NCBI GenBank assembly: GCA_013298775.1
Contig: JAAFIV010000001.1
Coordinates: forward strand, 62,001-126,000
Length of the DNA stretch: 64,000 bases
Direction: 5' to 3'
From: Ignavibacteria bacterium
GTDB lineage: Bacteria; Bacteroidota; Ignavibacteria; Kapaibacteriales; UBA4661
Shown here: positions 29,330 through 37,313 of the stretch, in pieces
Numbering within the stretch: position 1 is the stretch's first letter
Layout: each line of letters begins with the position of its first letter
Made by a program: the position numbers and the translations under genes
Notes under the pieces: model-generated
Databases searched by the model: none
The model's input: only the letters and a program-made list of their open reading frames with translations
What the model was told of the DNA's origin: nothing

Positions 29330-30034
29330 TTAATATCCTTGTGAGGGCGCACCAATACTTGTTTTTCCGCCGAGCGCATCTACAATTGCCACGCCTGCGC
29401 TTGCACCAATGCGAGATGCTCCAGCAGCAATAAGTTCTTGTGTAAACGCTAAGTCACGAATGCCACCAGAGGCTTTAATACTGACGTTCGCGCCAACGTG
29501 TGTTTTCATGAGGCGAATGTCTTCCAGTGTCGCGCCTTTTGTGGAGAAGCCAGTGGAAGTCTTGATGAAATCTGCTCCCGTGCGAGTAACAATTTCACAT
29601 GCTTTGATTTTATGCGCCTCACCAAGCAATGCCGTCTCAATAATCACCTTCACAATCGCACCCGCTTTGTGTCCGGCTTCTGTAACAGCGCGAATGTCGC
29701 TTTCCACCAACGCATCATTGCCCTCCACCAACGCGCCGATATTCAGCACCATATCAATTTCCGTCGCGCCATGCGCCAGTGCATTTTCTGCTTCAAATAC
29801 TTTGGTGGCGGTAGTATTTGCGCCCAAAGGAAAGCCAATCACCGTGCAGACCTTCACCGCAGAGCCGCGTAAAAGCTCGCTTGCATGCGAAACATGGCTT
29901 GGGTTCACACATACCGACGCAAAACCGTATTCGCGGGCTTCGCGGCAGAGCGTTTCGATGCCAGCACTGGTGGCTTCGGGTTTCAGCAAGGTATGGTCTA
30001 TCATTGCGGCGAGACGTTGTTGTTCGACAGTCAT
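29330..30034 (-). CDS. deoC: Deoxyribose-phosphate aldolase
   Basis: A class I aldolase of 234 residues that splits 2-deoxyribose-5-phosphate into acetaldehyde and glyceraldehyde-3-phosphate in deoxynucleoside catabolism. Motifs: [11 protein letters not shown] at the N-terminus, the [10 protein letters not shown] strand with the proton-relay Asp (D94), the Schiff-base lysine in [10 protein letters not shown] (K158), and the second lysine in [11 protein letters not shown] (K187). It lies upstream of dapB on the same strand; the two have no shared pathway, so co-transcription would be incidental. Confidence 0.95.
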   Translation of the reverse strand: MTVEQQRLAAMIDHTLLKPEATSAGIETLCREAREYGFASVCVNPSHVSHASELLRGSAVKVCTVIGFPLGANTTATKVFEAENALAHGATEIDMVLNIGALVEGNDALVESDIRAVTEAGHKAGAIVKVIIETALLGEAHKIKACEIVTRTGADFIKTSTGFSTKGATLEDIRLMKTHVGANVSIKASGGIRDLAFTQELIAAGASRIGASAGVAIVDALGGKTSIGAPSQGY

Positions 30035-30403
30035 AGGAAAAAATAAAAAAAGGGAGAAAGTGACAAACTTGAATTAAAAGGCTTGAATTGAAAGACTTGA
30101 ATTCAAGAGTGTTTTTGTGATTTGTTGTCTAGGAAAATCTACGAAGATTCGGTAAATTCGACAACTCTTGTTTTTGAAAGCATGACTTTATCTGGTTTGC
30201 CAGCAAAAGTATTTTGAATGTGTTCATTATTGATGCCGATCCACGGGAGCAACGCTCTTGCTTGCCCCGCGTTCAATTCACAGTCTATCTACCCCGCGTT
30301 GTATCTTGGGTTCGTAACCTTTCGAGTGGTCATTCGCAAAGAGCGTGTGGTCGCAACACAGTGTTTACCAACACCATACGATAAACGCCCAATCCTTCTG
30401 TTC
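30035..30403. promoter_or_regulatory. Divergent upstream region of deoC and the response regulator gene
   Basis: This 369-bp region separates two divergent genes. It holds short direct repeats of CTTGAATT (about 30070-30110, three copies) close to the deoC start. The frame of the response regulator stays open back to 30218, but that portion has no domain. No clear promoter can be fixed. Confidence 0.35.
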
Positions 30404-31072
30404 ATGTTTCAAGGCGATACTATCAATGTCTTTGTAACCGACGACCACGAAGCGGTGCGCTTTGCGTTGGAATCGTGGATAAAAACAAAAGCAGGTACCG
30501 AACCGCCCTTTATCAATCTTGTCGGTACGTCGTCCACTGGTGAAGATACCCTGCGCTCGCTCAAAACTATTCATGCCGACGTACTGCTGATTGACGTGCA
30601 ACTCGCCGATACAAGCGGCTTGGAGGTAATTAAATCGCTCCGACAAAAAGGCATTGGCAATGATAAACTCAGCATCCTTTCTATGACGGGCAATGAAAAT
30701 GTTTCCGTACATGATATTCTTGCAAGCGGCGCGAATGGCTATTTGTCCAAAGCAGAATCTGGCGATACGTTTATTGCAGCAATACGCTGGATAGCCCAGC
30801 ATCCATCGGAGTTGTGGCTGAGTTCGAGCGTCGCACAGCAGCTTGTGGTCATTGACCACGCCTTGAATAGTGCAGGAATTACGCCCGTTGAGCGGAATGT
30901 GCTGCGTCTTATTCGCTTGCCGAACAAGGAAATTGCGGAACTGCTCAACATTAGCGAAGGTACAGTGAAAAACTACATTTCGAGTATTTACCAGAAACTC
31001 GGCGTAGGTTCTCGCTTAGAAGCAACAAAATTTGCTGCGAAAATTGGTCTTATTCCCGCAACACAACGCTAA
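30404..31072 (+). CDS. NarL/LuxR-type response regulator (orphan)
   Basis: A 222-residue two-component regulator. The receiver domain shows the acidic pair in VTDDHEAV (D13, D14), the phosphoacceptor in LLIDVQLADTSG (D64), the switch Thr in ILSMTGN, and the conserved Lys in GYLSKAESGD (K116). The DNA-binding domain is LuxR-type: TPVERNVLRLIRLPNKEIAELLNISEGTVKNYISSIYQKLGV. The ATG at 30404 (MFQGDTINVF) is chosen because it places the receiver at the N-terminus. No histidine kinase is adjacent. It is followed at short distances by a small membrane protein (55 bp) and a DCC-family protein (22 bp further), suggesting one operon. Confidence 0.92.
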   Translation: MFQGDTINVFVTDDHEAVRFALESWIKTKAGTEPPFINLVGTSSTGEDTLRSLKTIHADVLLIDVQLADTSGLEVIKSLRQKGIGNDKLSILSMTGNENVSVHDILASGANGYLSKAESGDTFIAAIRWIAQHPSELWLSSSVAQQLVVIDHALNSAGITPVERNVLRLIRLPNKEIAELLNISEGTVKNYISSIYQKLGVGSRLEATKFAAKIGLIPATQR

Positions 31073-31127
31073 TCTTTCCGTTTGTAGTCTATCTCAAAGC
31101 ACTCACCACTCTCCGTTTTTTTCTTTT

Positions 31128-31448
31128 ATGTTCTCTCCCAAAACCGCAAAACGCCTTGCCCTTGCGCACCTCATTCTGAGTATCATGCTGTTGTATTTTT
31201 TGGTTGCCTTGCAGCTTCCCGGACGCACCGAACCCAACGCTGTATCTGTTGTCGCGGGTGCAATATGGGGAAGTCTGAATGTGCCGCTCTATCTGCTCCG
31301 CGAGGCATTTACGCACCTGACGGGTCAGCCACTTGCATTTTTTTCAGTTTTGGCATTGCAAGTGCTGTTCTCGTATGGCATCTATGTTTTACTCCTGTGG
31401 ATTATTGACCGTACAAGCCCCAAAGCCGCTTCGGAAGCGCAATCATAG
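31128..31448 (+). CDS. Small membrane protein in the response regulator operon
   Basis: A 106-residue protein from the ATG at 31128 (MFSPKTAKRLALAH). About three hydrophobic segments are seen: LILSIMLLYFLVALQL, VVAGAIWGSLNVPLYLL and FFSVLALQVLFSYGIYVLLLWII. Upstream in-frame codons to 31032 overlap the previous gene's end and are not convincing. Family not recognised. The position between the regulator and the DCC protein suggests co-expression. Confidence 0.65.
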   Translation: MFSPKTAKRLALAHLILSIMLLYFLVALQLPGRTEPNAVSVVAGAIWGSLNVPLYLLREAFTHLTGQPLAFFSVLALQVLFSYGIYVLLLWIIDRTSPKAASEAQS

Positions 31449-31470
31449 GGTGTGAAGGAAAAAATAAAAT

Positions 31471-31923
31471 ATGAAGCCGCTCCATGCCTCATCGTTCCCA
31501 CTCGACCATTTCCCCAAGAACATTGTTTTTTTCGATGGTGTGTGCCATTTCTGCAATGGCGCAGTACATCTTCTTCTTCGTTTGGATTCCCGTAAACGCC
31601 TGTACTACGCGCCATTGCAAGGAGCGAGCTTTCAAGAGCTTTGTAAGAATATTGCCCCAATTTCTTTACCAGATTCTTCCTCGCCAGACACCATCGTTTT
31701 CCTCACGGAGGATGGACGCATGTTCACCAAATCCGATGCCGCCCTGCGCATTGGTGCGTGTTTGGGCGGTGCATACCCGCTTGTGCTGGTATTCTTGCTT
31801 GTACCGCGTTTTCTCCGCAATGCGCTCTACGACTACGTTGCACGGAATCGCTATCATTGGTTTGGAAAAGACGACCACTGCCGCATCCCGCATCCTGACG
31901 AGGCTGCACGGTTTTTCCCCTGA
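31471..31923 (+). CDS. DCC-family (DUF393) thiol-disulfide oxidoreductase-like protein
   Basis: A 150-residue protein with the family start NIVFFDGVCHFCNGAVHLLL (residues ~17-36), which holds the CxxC redox pair of a thioredoxin-like fold. The SDAALRIGACLGG stretch and the C-terminal DYVARNRYHWFGKDDHCRIP signature also match DUF393 (DCC1-like) proteins. The cellular role of the family is not well defined; a thiol redox role is inferred. It ends 27 bp before a terminator shared with the convergent gene at 32018. Confidence 0.88.
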   Translation: MKPLHASSFPLDHFPKNIVFFDGVCHFCNGAVHLLLRLDSRKRLYYAPLQGASFQELCKNIAPISLPDSSSPDTIVFLTEDGRMFTKSDAALRIGACLGGAYPLVLVFLLVPRFLRNALYDYVARNRYHWFGKDDHCRIPHPDEAARFFP

Positions 31924-31954
31924 ACACCATTCACCTCGAAAAATAAAAACAAAA

Positions 31955-31981
31955 AGAGCAGCTCTTGTGCAGAACTGCTCT
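31955..31981. terminator. Bidirectional terminator between the DCC gene and the outer-membrane protein gene
   Basis: AGAGCAG (31955-31961) pairs with CTGCTCT (31975-31981), extended inward by a TC/GA pair after one mismatch. On the minus strand it is followed by a T-rich run, which suits the gene ending at 32018; on the plus strand by TGAAAATTTT. Confidence 0.65.
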
Positions 31982-32017
31982 GAAAATTTTCGCACTGATA
32001 TTGCCCAAACACGAGAT

Positions 32018-32773
32018 TTATTGCCGCTCCGAGCCGAAACCGATACCAAGTTGGAAAAATACACCGCGACCAGAAAACCAATTTATATTTGCATCTGGTA
32101 AGAGAACACCTTCACTTGTCCATGCACCAAGCACAGACAAGGTATAGCCAGCTTTTGCAACAATGTAGAGGTCGCCGTATTCCAAGGGGAAACGATAATC
32201 TGCACCGACAGCAATGCCAAATCCGCCAGCGTCGCGCTCCATAGAAAAACTGTTTGAGGCATTTGATTGCAGCAGGGCAGTAAAAGATGTTTGTCGTGTA
32301 ATGGTAACTCTATCTGTAATTGCAACAGAGGAAAGAAGTGGATACAAGCGGAAACGCGGGCTGTTAATGAGAGCATACCCGACACTAAAATCGTACTCAA
32401 ACCCTCTACGGATAGCAGTAATACCAGAACCAGATATCGCGCTAAATCGTATTAATCCTGGAACTGCAAGGATATTAAAACTACCTGAAACTATCCAACG
32501 ATTATGACTCCATGCTATATGAAACGGCGAGATATTGATGGATAGTCCTGTCGTAGGAAGGTCGCTGTTTGGTTGAATTCCAAGCCTCGCATTAAAGTCT
32601 GCATCAAAGCCCGTTGGTCTGGAAGTATTAAGTATTTGCCACATCCAAAATGGACGCTCCGTCGTTTTCGGAACAGTAAGCGTACTATCCTCTATTGCCC
32701 ACAAAGGCGCATATACACTCACTGTGAGGGCAACGCACAGCGCAAGCACTCGTACAAAAACATACAATTTCAT
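32018..32773 (-). CDS. Outer-membrane beta-barrel-like protein, cassette 2
   Basis: A 251-residue exported protein: signal peptide MKLYVFVRVLALCVALTVSV to LWA. The mature part has alternating amphipathic strands (GLSINISPFHIAW, RWIVSGSFNILAVPG, YDFSVGYALINSPRFRLYPLL, GFGIAVGADYRFPLEYGDLYIVAKAGYTLSVLGAW). It ends VFFQLGIGFGSERQ, consistent with an 8-10-strand barrel or OmpW/OmpX-like fold. It lies on the same strand downstream of the second ECF sigma / partner pair, separated by 248 bp containing a hairpin repeat (32884-33013). It may or may not be in the same transcript. Family not recognised. Confidence 0.7.
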   Translation of the reverse strand: MKLYVFVRVLALCVALTVSVYAPLWAIEDSTLTVPKTTERPFWMWQILNTSRPTGFDADFNARLGIQPNSDLPTTGLSINISPFHIAWSHNRWIVSGSFNILAVPGLIRFSAISGSGITAIRRGFEYDFSVGYALINSPRFRLYPLLSSVAITDRVTITRQTSFTALLQSNASNSFSMERDAGGFGIAVGADYRFPLEYGDLYIVAKAGYTLSVLGAWTSEGVLLPDANINWFSGRGVFFQLGIGFGSERQ

Positions 32774-32883
32774 ACAAAAAACTCCTGTGCCGCACAGAAT
32801 CTGGTGCAGCAGAATGTGAGTTGAGGAAAAAAGGGATTATTTATCAGAAATGCGAATTAAAAGTTAAGCTAAGTTATTGATTT

Positions 32884-33013
32884 TTTTTGACACTGATTGG
32901 ACTGATTTCACTGAAGAACACAGATTTTTTGAGAATACAGCACTGTTTTGATTTTGCCTAACATATTTGTAAATCAGCGTTTATCAGTAAAATCAGTCCA
33001 ATCAGCGTCAAAA
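32884..33013. repeat. GATTGGACTGATTT-type inverted repeat
   Basis: TTTTTGACACTGATTGGACT (32884-32903, continuing GATTT) pairs with AAATCAGTCCAATCAGCGTC (32989-33008, continuing AAAAA), 24 of 25 positions. Smaller inverted arms (AAATCAGCGTTTATCAGT) lie inside. It starts just after the stop of the cassette 2 partner gene. A differently diverged relative of the GGACTGGGATT element at 47068-47223. Confidence 0.75.
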
Positions 33014-33021
33014 ACTATCTT

Positions 33022-34302
33022 TTAATCCGCATCAGAAATATGATACTGCATTCCGACCGAAAGCGCAGTTTTGCTTTGAAAGTAATTTTCCGAGTAAAAA
33101 ACAGGTACTTTTGCTTCGGCGGACACAGTAAAGGACAATTCAGGCAATACATCAAAACGCAGCCCAAGCAAGCCCTGAAGCGCACCGCATCTGCCCACCA
33201 CGCCCACACCAGCTTGCGCAAAAGGAACAATCTGCTTTGTGTGCGGAAATGCCAATCCTACAAAAGAATACCGATAAAATGCTGTACCAGAGAACAGTGC
33301 ATCATTGCTGGTGTTGGTGCGATTTCCTTCGCCCGCCGTCCCTGCTTGTCGTGTGAAAAACGCCGCACTTTCCGAACCGCCTTCAAAGCCAATCGTATGC
33401 TCTTTCGTGAGCGCGTACTGCACACCAAAATGCACGCCCACTTCCCCCGCAGCCAGAACATGGCGCAGCGTCAGGCGCACGGGCAAAAGCTCCAAACGCG
33501 AGGCGACCGGAAGTGCTGGTAATGCTTGCTCCTCCGCGTGTGAAAGGGTTTCGGGGTATAAATGCTCGAATGCACCAAGAGGCTCATCATTCCTTGTGTT
33601 GAGGGAGGTGTTTGGTGTTTTTTTAGAGGCACAGACAAGAGTGTCTGTGCTACCGAAGCCCATGTTTACTGATTGTGCGGATGCTTCTGTTTGCGCCACG
33701 TCCGCGCCGCTAAAGCCTGTATTCACGGGCAGCGCAAATACTCCTGTCTGTGCTGCTTGATGGAAAGAATTCTTTCCATGAATTCTCATTGTGCTTTCTG
33801 ACCCTGTACGCGCTGTATGCGCTGTATGCGCAGACATTCCTTTGAATGTTTTTTGCATTCTCAATTGCTCAAATGCTTCATCAATTCTGGCTTTCTGAGT
33901 TGCTGGGTACATAAAAAGCATCATCAAAAATGCCGTTACGAGTGAGGAACAAACGCTTGCCGCTACTGCAAAACTACGCGGATGCTGGGCAATAGCACCA
34001 ATGCCAGAAGAAGACGGAGAAGCAAGTATTGGTACGGCTATTGTGGAGGAAGCGTTTTCGGGCAAGGCTAAACCAAGTTCAGCAAAAATTGCATTTTTTG
34101 ACCGCGAAGGCGCGTGAATACTTGCTGCATGATTCTTTGCGAGCGAAAGCGTGCGAATTTGCTCACCGAGTTCTGCGCGGAGGTCGTTGTTATGCGAAAG
34201 CTCTGCAAAGAGCGTGGTTTCTGCGTAGTCGGGCAAAATGCCTTCTACGTACAGATGCACGTATTCGTAAAATTGACTGTGGTCGTGAGATGAAGCGTTC
34301 AT
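33022..34302 (-). CDS. Single-TM anti-sigma-like protein with barrel-like C-terminal domain, cassette 2
   Basis: A 426-residue protein. The cytoplasmic N-terminus (YEYVHLYVEGILPDYAETTL, then LRAELGEQIRTLSLAK) and the NAIFAELGL motif parallel the cassette 3 product (YLDGTLGDVEEASLL, LRDELRHAIALKA, NSIFANLGF). One TM segment lies at ~111-133. A low-complexity linker follows with AHTAHTAR repeats. Residues ~184-228 are encoded by DNA related to the R3 hairpin element. The C-terminal ~150 residues are barrel-like strands (VGVHFGVQYAL, FSGTAFYRYSFVGLAF, GLLGLRFDVLPELSFTVS), ending SVGMQYHISDAD, so the terminal aromatic residue is not at the very end. Sigma gene 2 is upstream on the same strand with an R3 copy between them. 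Anti-sigma function is inferred from position and the shared N-terminus. Confidence 0.75.
   Translation of the reverse strand: MNASSHDHSQFYEYVHLYVEGILPDYAETTLFAELSHNNDLRAELGEQIRTLSLAKNHAASIHAPSRSKNAIFAELGLALPENASSTIAVPILASPSSSGIGAIAQHPRSFAVAASVCSSLVTAFLMMLFMYPATQKARIDEAFEQLRMQKTFKGMSAHTAHTARTGSESTMRIHGKNSFHQAAQTGVFALPVNTGFSGADVAQTEASAQSVNMGFGSTDTLVCASKKTPNTSLNTRNDEPLGAFEHLYPETLSHAEEQALPALPVASRLELLPVRLTLRHVLAAGEVGVHFGVQYALTKEHTIGFEGGSESAAFFTRQAGTAGEGNRTNTSNDALFSGTAFYRYSFVGLAFPHTKQIVPFAQAGVGVVGRCGALQGLLGLRFDVLPELSFTVSAEAKVPVFYSENYFQSKTALSVGMQYHISDAD
33628..33757. repeat. R3-related sequence inside a coding region
   Basis: GGCACAGACAAGAGTGTCTG and the following GCTACCGAAGCCCATGTTTA closely resemble the core of the element at 2078-2209 (GACAAGAGTGTCTGC, GCCGAAGCCAGTGTTTAT). 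A second, more diverged half-copy (CCTGTATTCACGGGCAGCGC, CTCCTGTCTGTGCTGC) follows. It is read in frame as part of the cassette 2 linker. Confidence 0.65.
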
Positions 34303-34333
34303 TGCGAGAAAGATTGAGAACTAAAAATCCTCA

Positions 34334-34468
34334 GTACACGATAAAATTCTTTCCATAGTGGCACAGACATTCTTGCCTGTGAGTATTGGTGCGAGATTCA
34401 GGCGACAAACACAGACAAGAATGTCTGTGCTACTGAAGCCTCATTCTCCTTACCATTCGGAGATTGTA
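34334..34468. repeat. TA-target hairpin element R3, copy B
   Basis: Starts GTACACGATAAAATTC; core GGCACAGACATTCTTGCCTG and CACAGACAAGAATGTCTGTG; right end degenerate (GAGATTGTA). It sits between sigma gene 2 and its partner gene, enlarging the gap to 187 bp compared with 60 and 109 bp in the other two cassettes. Confidence 0.7.
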
Positions 34469-34489
34469 TCATATTCCAAGGTAAAAAAA

Positions 34490-35056
34490 TCAAAACTGAT
34501 TGAGGTCGTTGATAAAGGGCGATAACACATTTTTCAAGCGTTCCTTTGCCCGCCAAATGCGCTTGGTGACAGTGGTTTCTGGCACATTCGTCAGCGTAGC
34601 AATTTCCTCGTACGATAAACCTTGATAATGCCGCAGCACAAATGCCTCACGGACATCGAACTCCAAATACTCCAGCGCAATCTCCACAAGCCGCATGAGT
34701 TCTTGCTGCTCGTAGTTTTTGGTCAGCGAAGGTGCATTTTCTAGGATGAGCGTTTCTTCATTCATTACCACCATTGGCTTTCGCCTACGACGCTGGTCAA
34801 TACAGGCGTTGCGGGCAATTGTGGTGAGCATTGCGGGAACGTTGTCAATCACAAGCGTTTGTGCGGATTTGTAAAAGCGGACGAAGGTTTCTTGAAAGGC
34901 ATCATTACCATCGGCTTTGCCCAAAACCGCCACGCAATACGCATTCACGCGCCCGTGATAGCGGTCGTAGAGTTCGGAAAAAGCGTAGTTGGCATCAGAT
35001 TTTTGGGAGCAAATACGCGCAAGTAGTTGTTCGTCAGAAAAGCCGGAATAGTTCAT
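34490..35056 (-). CDS. ECF-type RNA polymerase sigma factor, cassette 2
   Basis: A 188-residue sigma factor from the ATG at 35056 (MNYSGFSDEQLLARICSQ); the frame is open 74 codons further upstream but without domain content. Region 2: AFSELYDRYHGRVNAYCVAV followed by DAFQETFVRFYKSAQ. Region 4: VREAFVLRHYQGLSYEEIAT followed by TTVTKRIWRAKERLKNVL. It resembles the cassette 3 sigma factor in both regions (AFSELYRRLGQRMYAYCVRV; REAVILREYDGFSYQEIAEL), so the two are probably paralogs. It is followed by the anti-sigma-like gene and is divergent from the operon at 35326. Confidence 0.9.
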   Translation of the reverse strand: MNYSGFSDEQLLARICSQKSDANYAFSELYDRYHGRVNAYCVAVLGKADGNDAFQETFVRFYKSAQTLVIDNVPAMLTTIARNACIDQRRRRKPMVVMNEETLILENAPSLTKNYEQQELMRLVEIALEYLEFDVREAFVLRHYQGLSYEEIATLTNVPETTVTKRIWRAKERLKNVLSPFINDLNQF

Positions 35057-35325
35057 GGCATCTGGTTTTTTGGGCTGTTCGTGTGCGATTGTTGTCGTGT
35101 TGTTATCGTGTTGTTGTGAGTGCTGTTCTTGTACAATGACGCAGCAAAAATACATTCCTTCCCAGTAAAAATGCGTTTTTGTGGAAAAATTTGGTTCGGC
35201 GAGCAAACATGACAGCAATGGCAAATTTTCTTTGCTATCTTCATCGGTAATGTTATTTTTGCTTACTCTATAAAACAAAGTTCTCTATAAAAAACATTTT
35301 TAAAGAATCCTAACCGAAATGCACG

Positions 35326-35913
35326 ATGGAACAACGTTCACCAGAAAGCGAACTCGCATTTATTCGCAATATGATGATGCAAACAAGGCGCACTGCCGTT
35401 GATAACGGTATGAATTATATGTTTTGGGGCGTATGGATAGCTGCAAGTGCTGTTGTCGGTTATTGCTCTTCTGTGTTTCACTGGCACTTGGGCTGGTATT
35501 TATGGACAGGAGTCATTTCCATCGGGTGGATTGTGTCGTGGTTGCTTATACGGCAAATTCGGCGGCGGTCTGGCGTAACAAGCCTTGCGGGCAATATTCT
35601 CGTGGCGGTTTGGGCTGGATGCGGCATTGCTTCTACACTTGTGGGCTTTGTTGGTGGAATGACGGTACTGGGCAATGGCATTACGGGTGTGATTGCTCTG
35701 ATTACTGGTACAGGGTTCTATATTTCTGGCGTGTTGTATGGTTCTGCGTGGCTTCGTTACTATGCTGCGTTTGGTTGGTGGCTGACGGGTGTGTTGATGT
35801 TTCTGTTTCCAGGAATTCATGTTTTGCTCATGCTTGCGCTGGCAATGGTCTTGTTTCAGCTTGTTCCAGGCATTGTCCTCTATCGTCAGTGGCGGCAAGA
35901 GCAAGCCGCATGA
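35326..35913 (+). CDS. Polytopic membrane protein, first gene of a regulator/protease operon
   Basis: A 195-residue protein. An N-terminal soluble stretch (ESELAFIRNMMMQTRRTAVD) is followed by about five to six transmembrane segments (YMFWGVWIAASAVVGYC, WYLWTGVISIGWIVSWLLI, ILVAVWAGCGIASTLVGFV, ITGVIALITGTGFYISGVL, YYAAFGWWLTGVLMFLF, LLMLALAMVLFQLVPGIVL). This type is often found directly upstream of a small winged-helix regulator in Bacteroidota, as here (79 bp). Its function is unknown. It is divergent from sigma gene 2. Confidence 0.75.
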   Translation: MEQRSPESELAFIRNMMMQTRRTAVDNGMNYMFWGVWIAASAVVGYCSSVFHWHLGWYLWTGVISIGWIVSWLLIRQIRRRSGVTSLAGNILVAVWAGCGIASTLVGFVGGMTVLGNGITGVIALITGTGFYISGVLYGSAWLRYYAAFGWWLTGVLMFLFPGIHVLLMLALAMVLFQLVPGIVLYRQWRQEQAA

Positions 35914-35992
35914 AATCTTGACTTCATCATCTCTTGACTTCATCATCATCATCAGGCACATTTCCTCTTGTTTCCATTTCGGGCAAAGCACC

Positions 35993-36319
35993 ATGAATGA
36001 TTTCGATTATCAACAACTCGATGACATAATCCACTCACGGATTCGCCTTGCAGTGATGGCACTTCTGGCAAGCCTAGAAACGGCGGAGTTTACGTTTATT
36101 CGTGAAAAAATTGGTGCAACTGATGGCAATCTTAGCATTCATCTGAAAAAACTCGAAGAAGCTGAATACATCGCTGTTACAAAGACGTTTGTAGATCGCA
36201 AACCTGTAACAATATACACGTTGAATAAAAAAGGTCGCAAGGCATTCGAGCTGTATGTAGAGCGTTTGGAACAATTAGTGAAACAATCTGCGCACACTTC
36301 CGTAAAGGGAAAAAAGTAA
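35993..36319 (+). CDS. Winged-helix transcriptional regulator (HTH_34-like)
   Basis: A 108-residue DNA-binding protein from the ATG at 35993 (MNDFDYQQLDDIIHSRIRLAVM). The winged helix is typical of the small ArsR/MarR-like group: TFIREKIGATDGNLSIHLKKLEEAEYIAVTK is the helix-turn-helix, then a wing (KPVTIYTLNKKGRKAFELYV). There are no cysteine metal-binding motifs. It probably controls its own operon (membrane protein upstream, CPBP protease 37 bp downstream). A dyad AAAGTGCTTT just upstream of the protease start is a candidate site. Confidence 0.88.
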   Translation: MNDFDYQQLDDIIHSRIRLAVMALLASLETAEFTFIREKIGATDGNLSIHLKKLEEAEYIAVTKTFVDRKPVTIYTLNKKGRKAFELYVERLEQLVKQSAHTSVKGKK

Positions 36320-36360
36320 TTTTTTTGTTCATTTACTTTGCAAATTAAAGTGCTTTATGT
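36320..36360. promoter_or_regulatory. Conserved upstream block, copy 1 (candidate operator/promoter)
   Basis: The block (ACTTTGCAAATTAAAGTGCT and its T-rich left side) matches 37246-37285 (ACTTTGTAAATTAAAGCACT) at about 33 of 39 positions. It contains the dyad AAAG-N2-CTTT. Copy 1 overlaps the CPBP protease start codon; copy 2 precedes the TPR gene. Confidence 0.5.
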
Positions 36361-37091
36361 TTAGAGGAATTTTCACCACAAAAGCTATCATGCCTTGGCT
36401 CCTCGTTGGAGCAATAGCGTGTGTTCTCGCTGTACCGCGTTTTTACTGGATGTTGCACGGCAATTACAATGCGATAATGGTGATATTTCTTGTCATGATG
36501 TTGCTGCCGTTCCTGCTCTTGAATACCTATGGCAGACGGCAAATTGGCTTAACCAAGCCTGGCTCATGGCTGCGGATGCTTGTTGCGATTGCGCTGGGCT
36601 GTCTTGGTGCATTTTTTGTCCACGCGCTTGGTGTAGCACTTTATGGTGAAACCAGCCCGCTTCATTGGTACAATGCGGTCAAAGCAACCATCACGCAGCG
36701 TGGCAATGCGATTGAAATGGTTCGCGCTACGCCCAGTCTATTCCTTATCTTCACGCTGCCAGCGATGACGTTGAGTCCGCTTGGTGAGGAATTTTTCTTT
36801 CGTGGTATTTTTCACGAAACTCTTGTCGAAGGCTTCAATATGCGCACTGCGCTTCTTGCCGATGCTGCTGCTTTTGGACTAACCCACATAGCGCACTACG
36901 GCTTGGTTCTGCACTCTGGCACATTCACGGTCTTGTTTCCATCGGTCGTTTGGTGGGTCGCGCAAATGGCAGGCGCAGCATTGCTCTTTTCCTTCGCGCG
37001 GGCGTACACAGGGACACTCTGGGGAGCGGTACTGTGCCATGCAGGCTTTAACGCTACAATGATGTGGTGTATATTTTTTGCTCTTGGTTGA
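36357..37091 (+). CDS. CPBP-family intramembrane metalloprotease (second copy)
   Basis: A 244-residue membrane protein with about seven hydrophobic segments. The family signature is complete: EEFFFRG (144-150), FGLTHIAHY with H177, and CHAGFN with H228 and N232. Unlike the protein at 6632 it lacks a disordered N-terminal extension. It is the third gene of an operon with a membrane protein and a winged-helix regulator. That arrangement suggests a regulated membrane-processing or self-protection function, but the substrate is unknown. The mobile element R1 copy B follows its stop codon directly. Confidence 0.87.
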   Translation: MFRGIFTTKAIMPWLLVGAIACVLAVPRFYWMLHGNYNAIMVIFLVMMLLPFLLLNTYGRRQIGLTKPGSWLRMLVAIALGCLGAFFVHALGVALYGETSPLHWYNAVKATITQRGNAIEMVRATPSLFLIFTLPAMTLSPLGEEFFFRGIFHETLVEGFNMRTALLADAAAFGLTHIAHYGLVLHSGTFTVLFPSVVWWVAQMAGAALLFSFARAYTGTLWGAVLCHAGFNATMMWCIFFALG

Positions 37092-37097
37092 TTTTTT

Positions 37098-37243
37098 GTA
37101 ACTGCTCAGGTCTTCTCGTCGGGCGGCTGTTATCACAAGTGCAGTAAGCCTTACGGCGAGTGGTGTGCAAGCGACGTACCCGCCGTAAGGCAGCGTATCG
37201 GCACTCCTCAGCCGTCCGACGGGATGATGACCTGACCAGTTAT
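37098..37243. repeat. Mobile hairpin element R1, copy B, with 8-bp target duplication
   Basis: Starts GTAACTGCTCAGG and ends CCTGACCAGTTAT. It is flanked by an exact 8-bp direct repeat GATTTTTT (37090-37097 and 37244-37251). The inner hairpin is GCCTTACGGCG paired with CGCCGTAAGGC. It is inserted within a few bases of the CPBP stop codon. Confidence 0.85.
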
Positions 37244-37245
37244 GA

Positions 37246-37285
37246 TTTTTTTGCTCAATAACTTTGTAAATTAAAGCACTTTATA
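37246..37285. promoter_or_regulatory. Conserved upstream block, copy 2 (candidate operator/promoter of the TPR gene)
   Basis: Duplicate of 36320-36360 (see that entry). TAACTTTG inside it fits the Bacteroidota -7 consensus TAnnTTTG. It ends 29 bp before the TPR gene start. Confidence 0.5.
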
Positions 37286-37313
37286 GAATATCCTCTTTTT
37301 AAGGAATACCCCA

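Noticed and set aside
34490-35278. 262-residue version of sigma factor 2
   Set aside because: The first 74 residues have no sigma-factor homology and are compositionally odd (HSQQHDNNTTT); the ATG at 35056 gives a normal ECF length.
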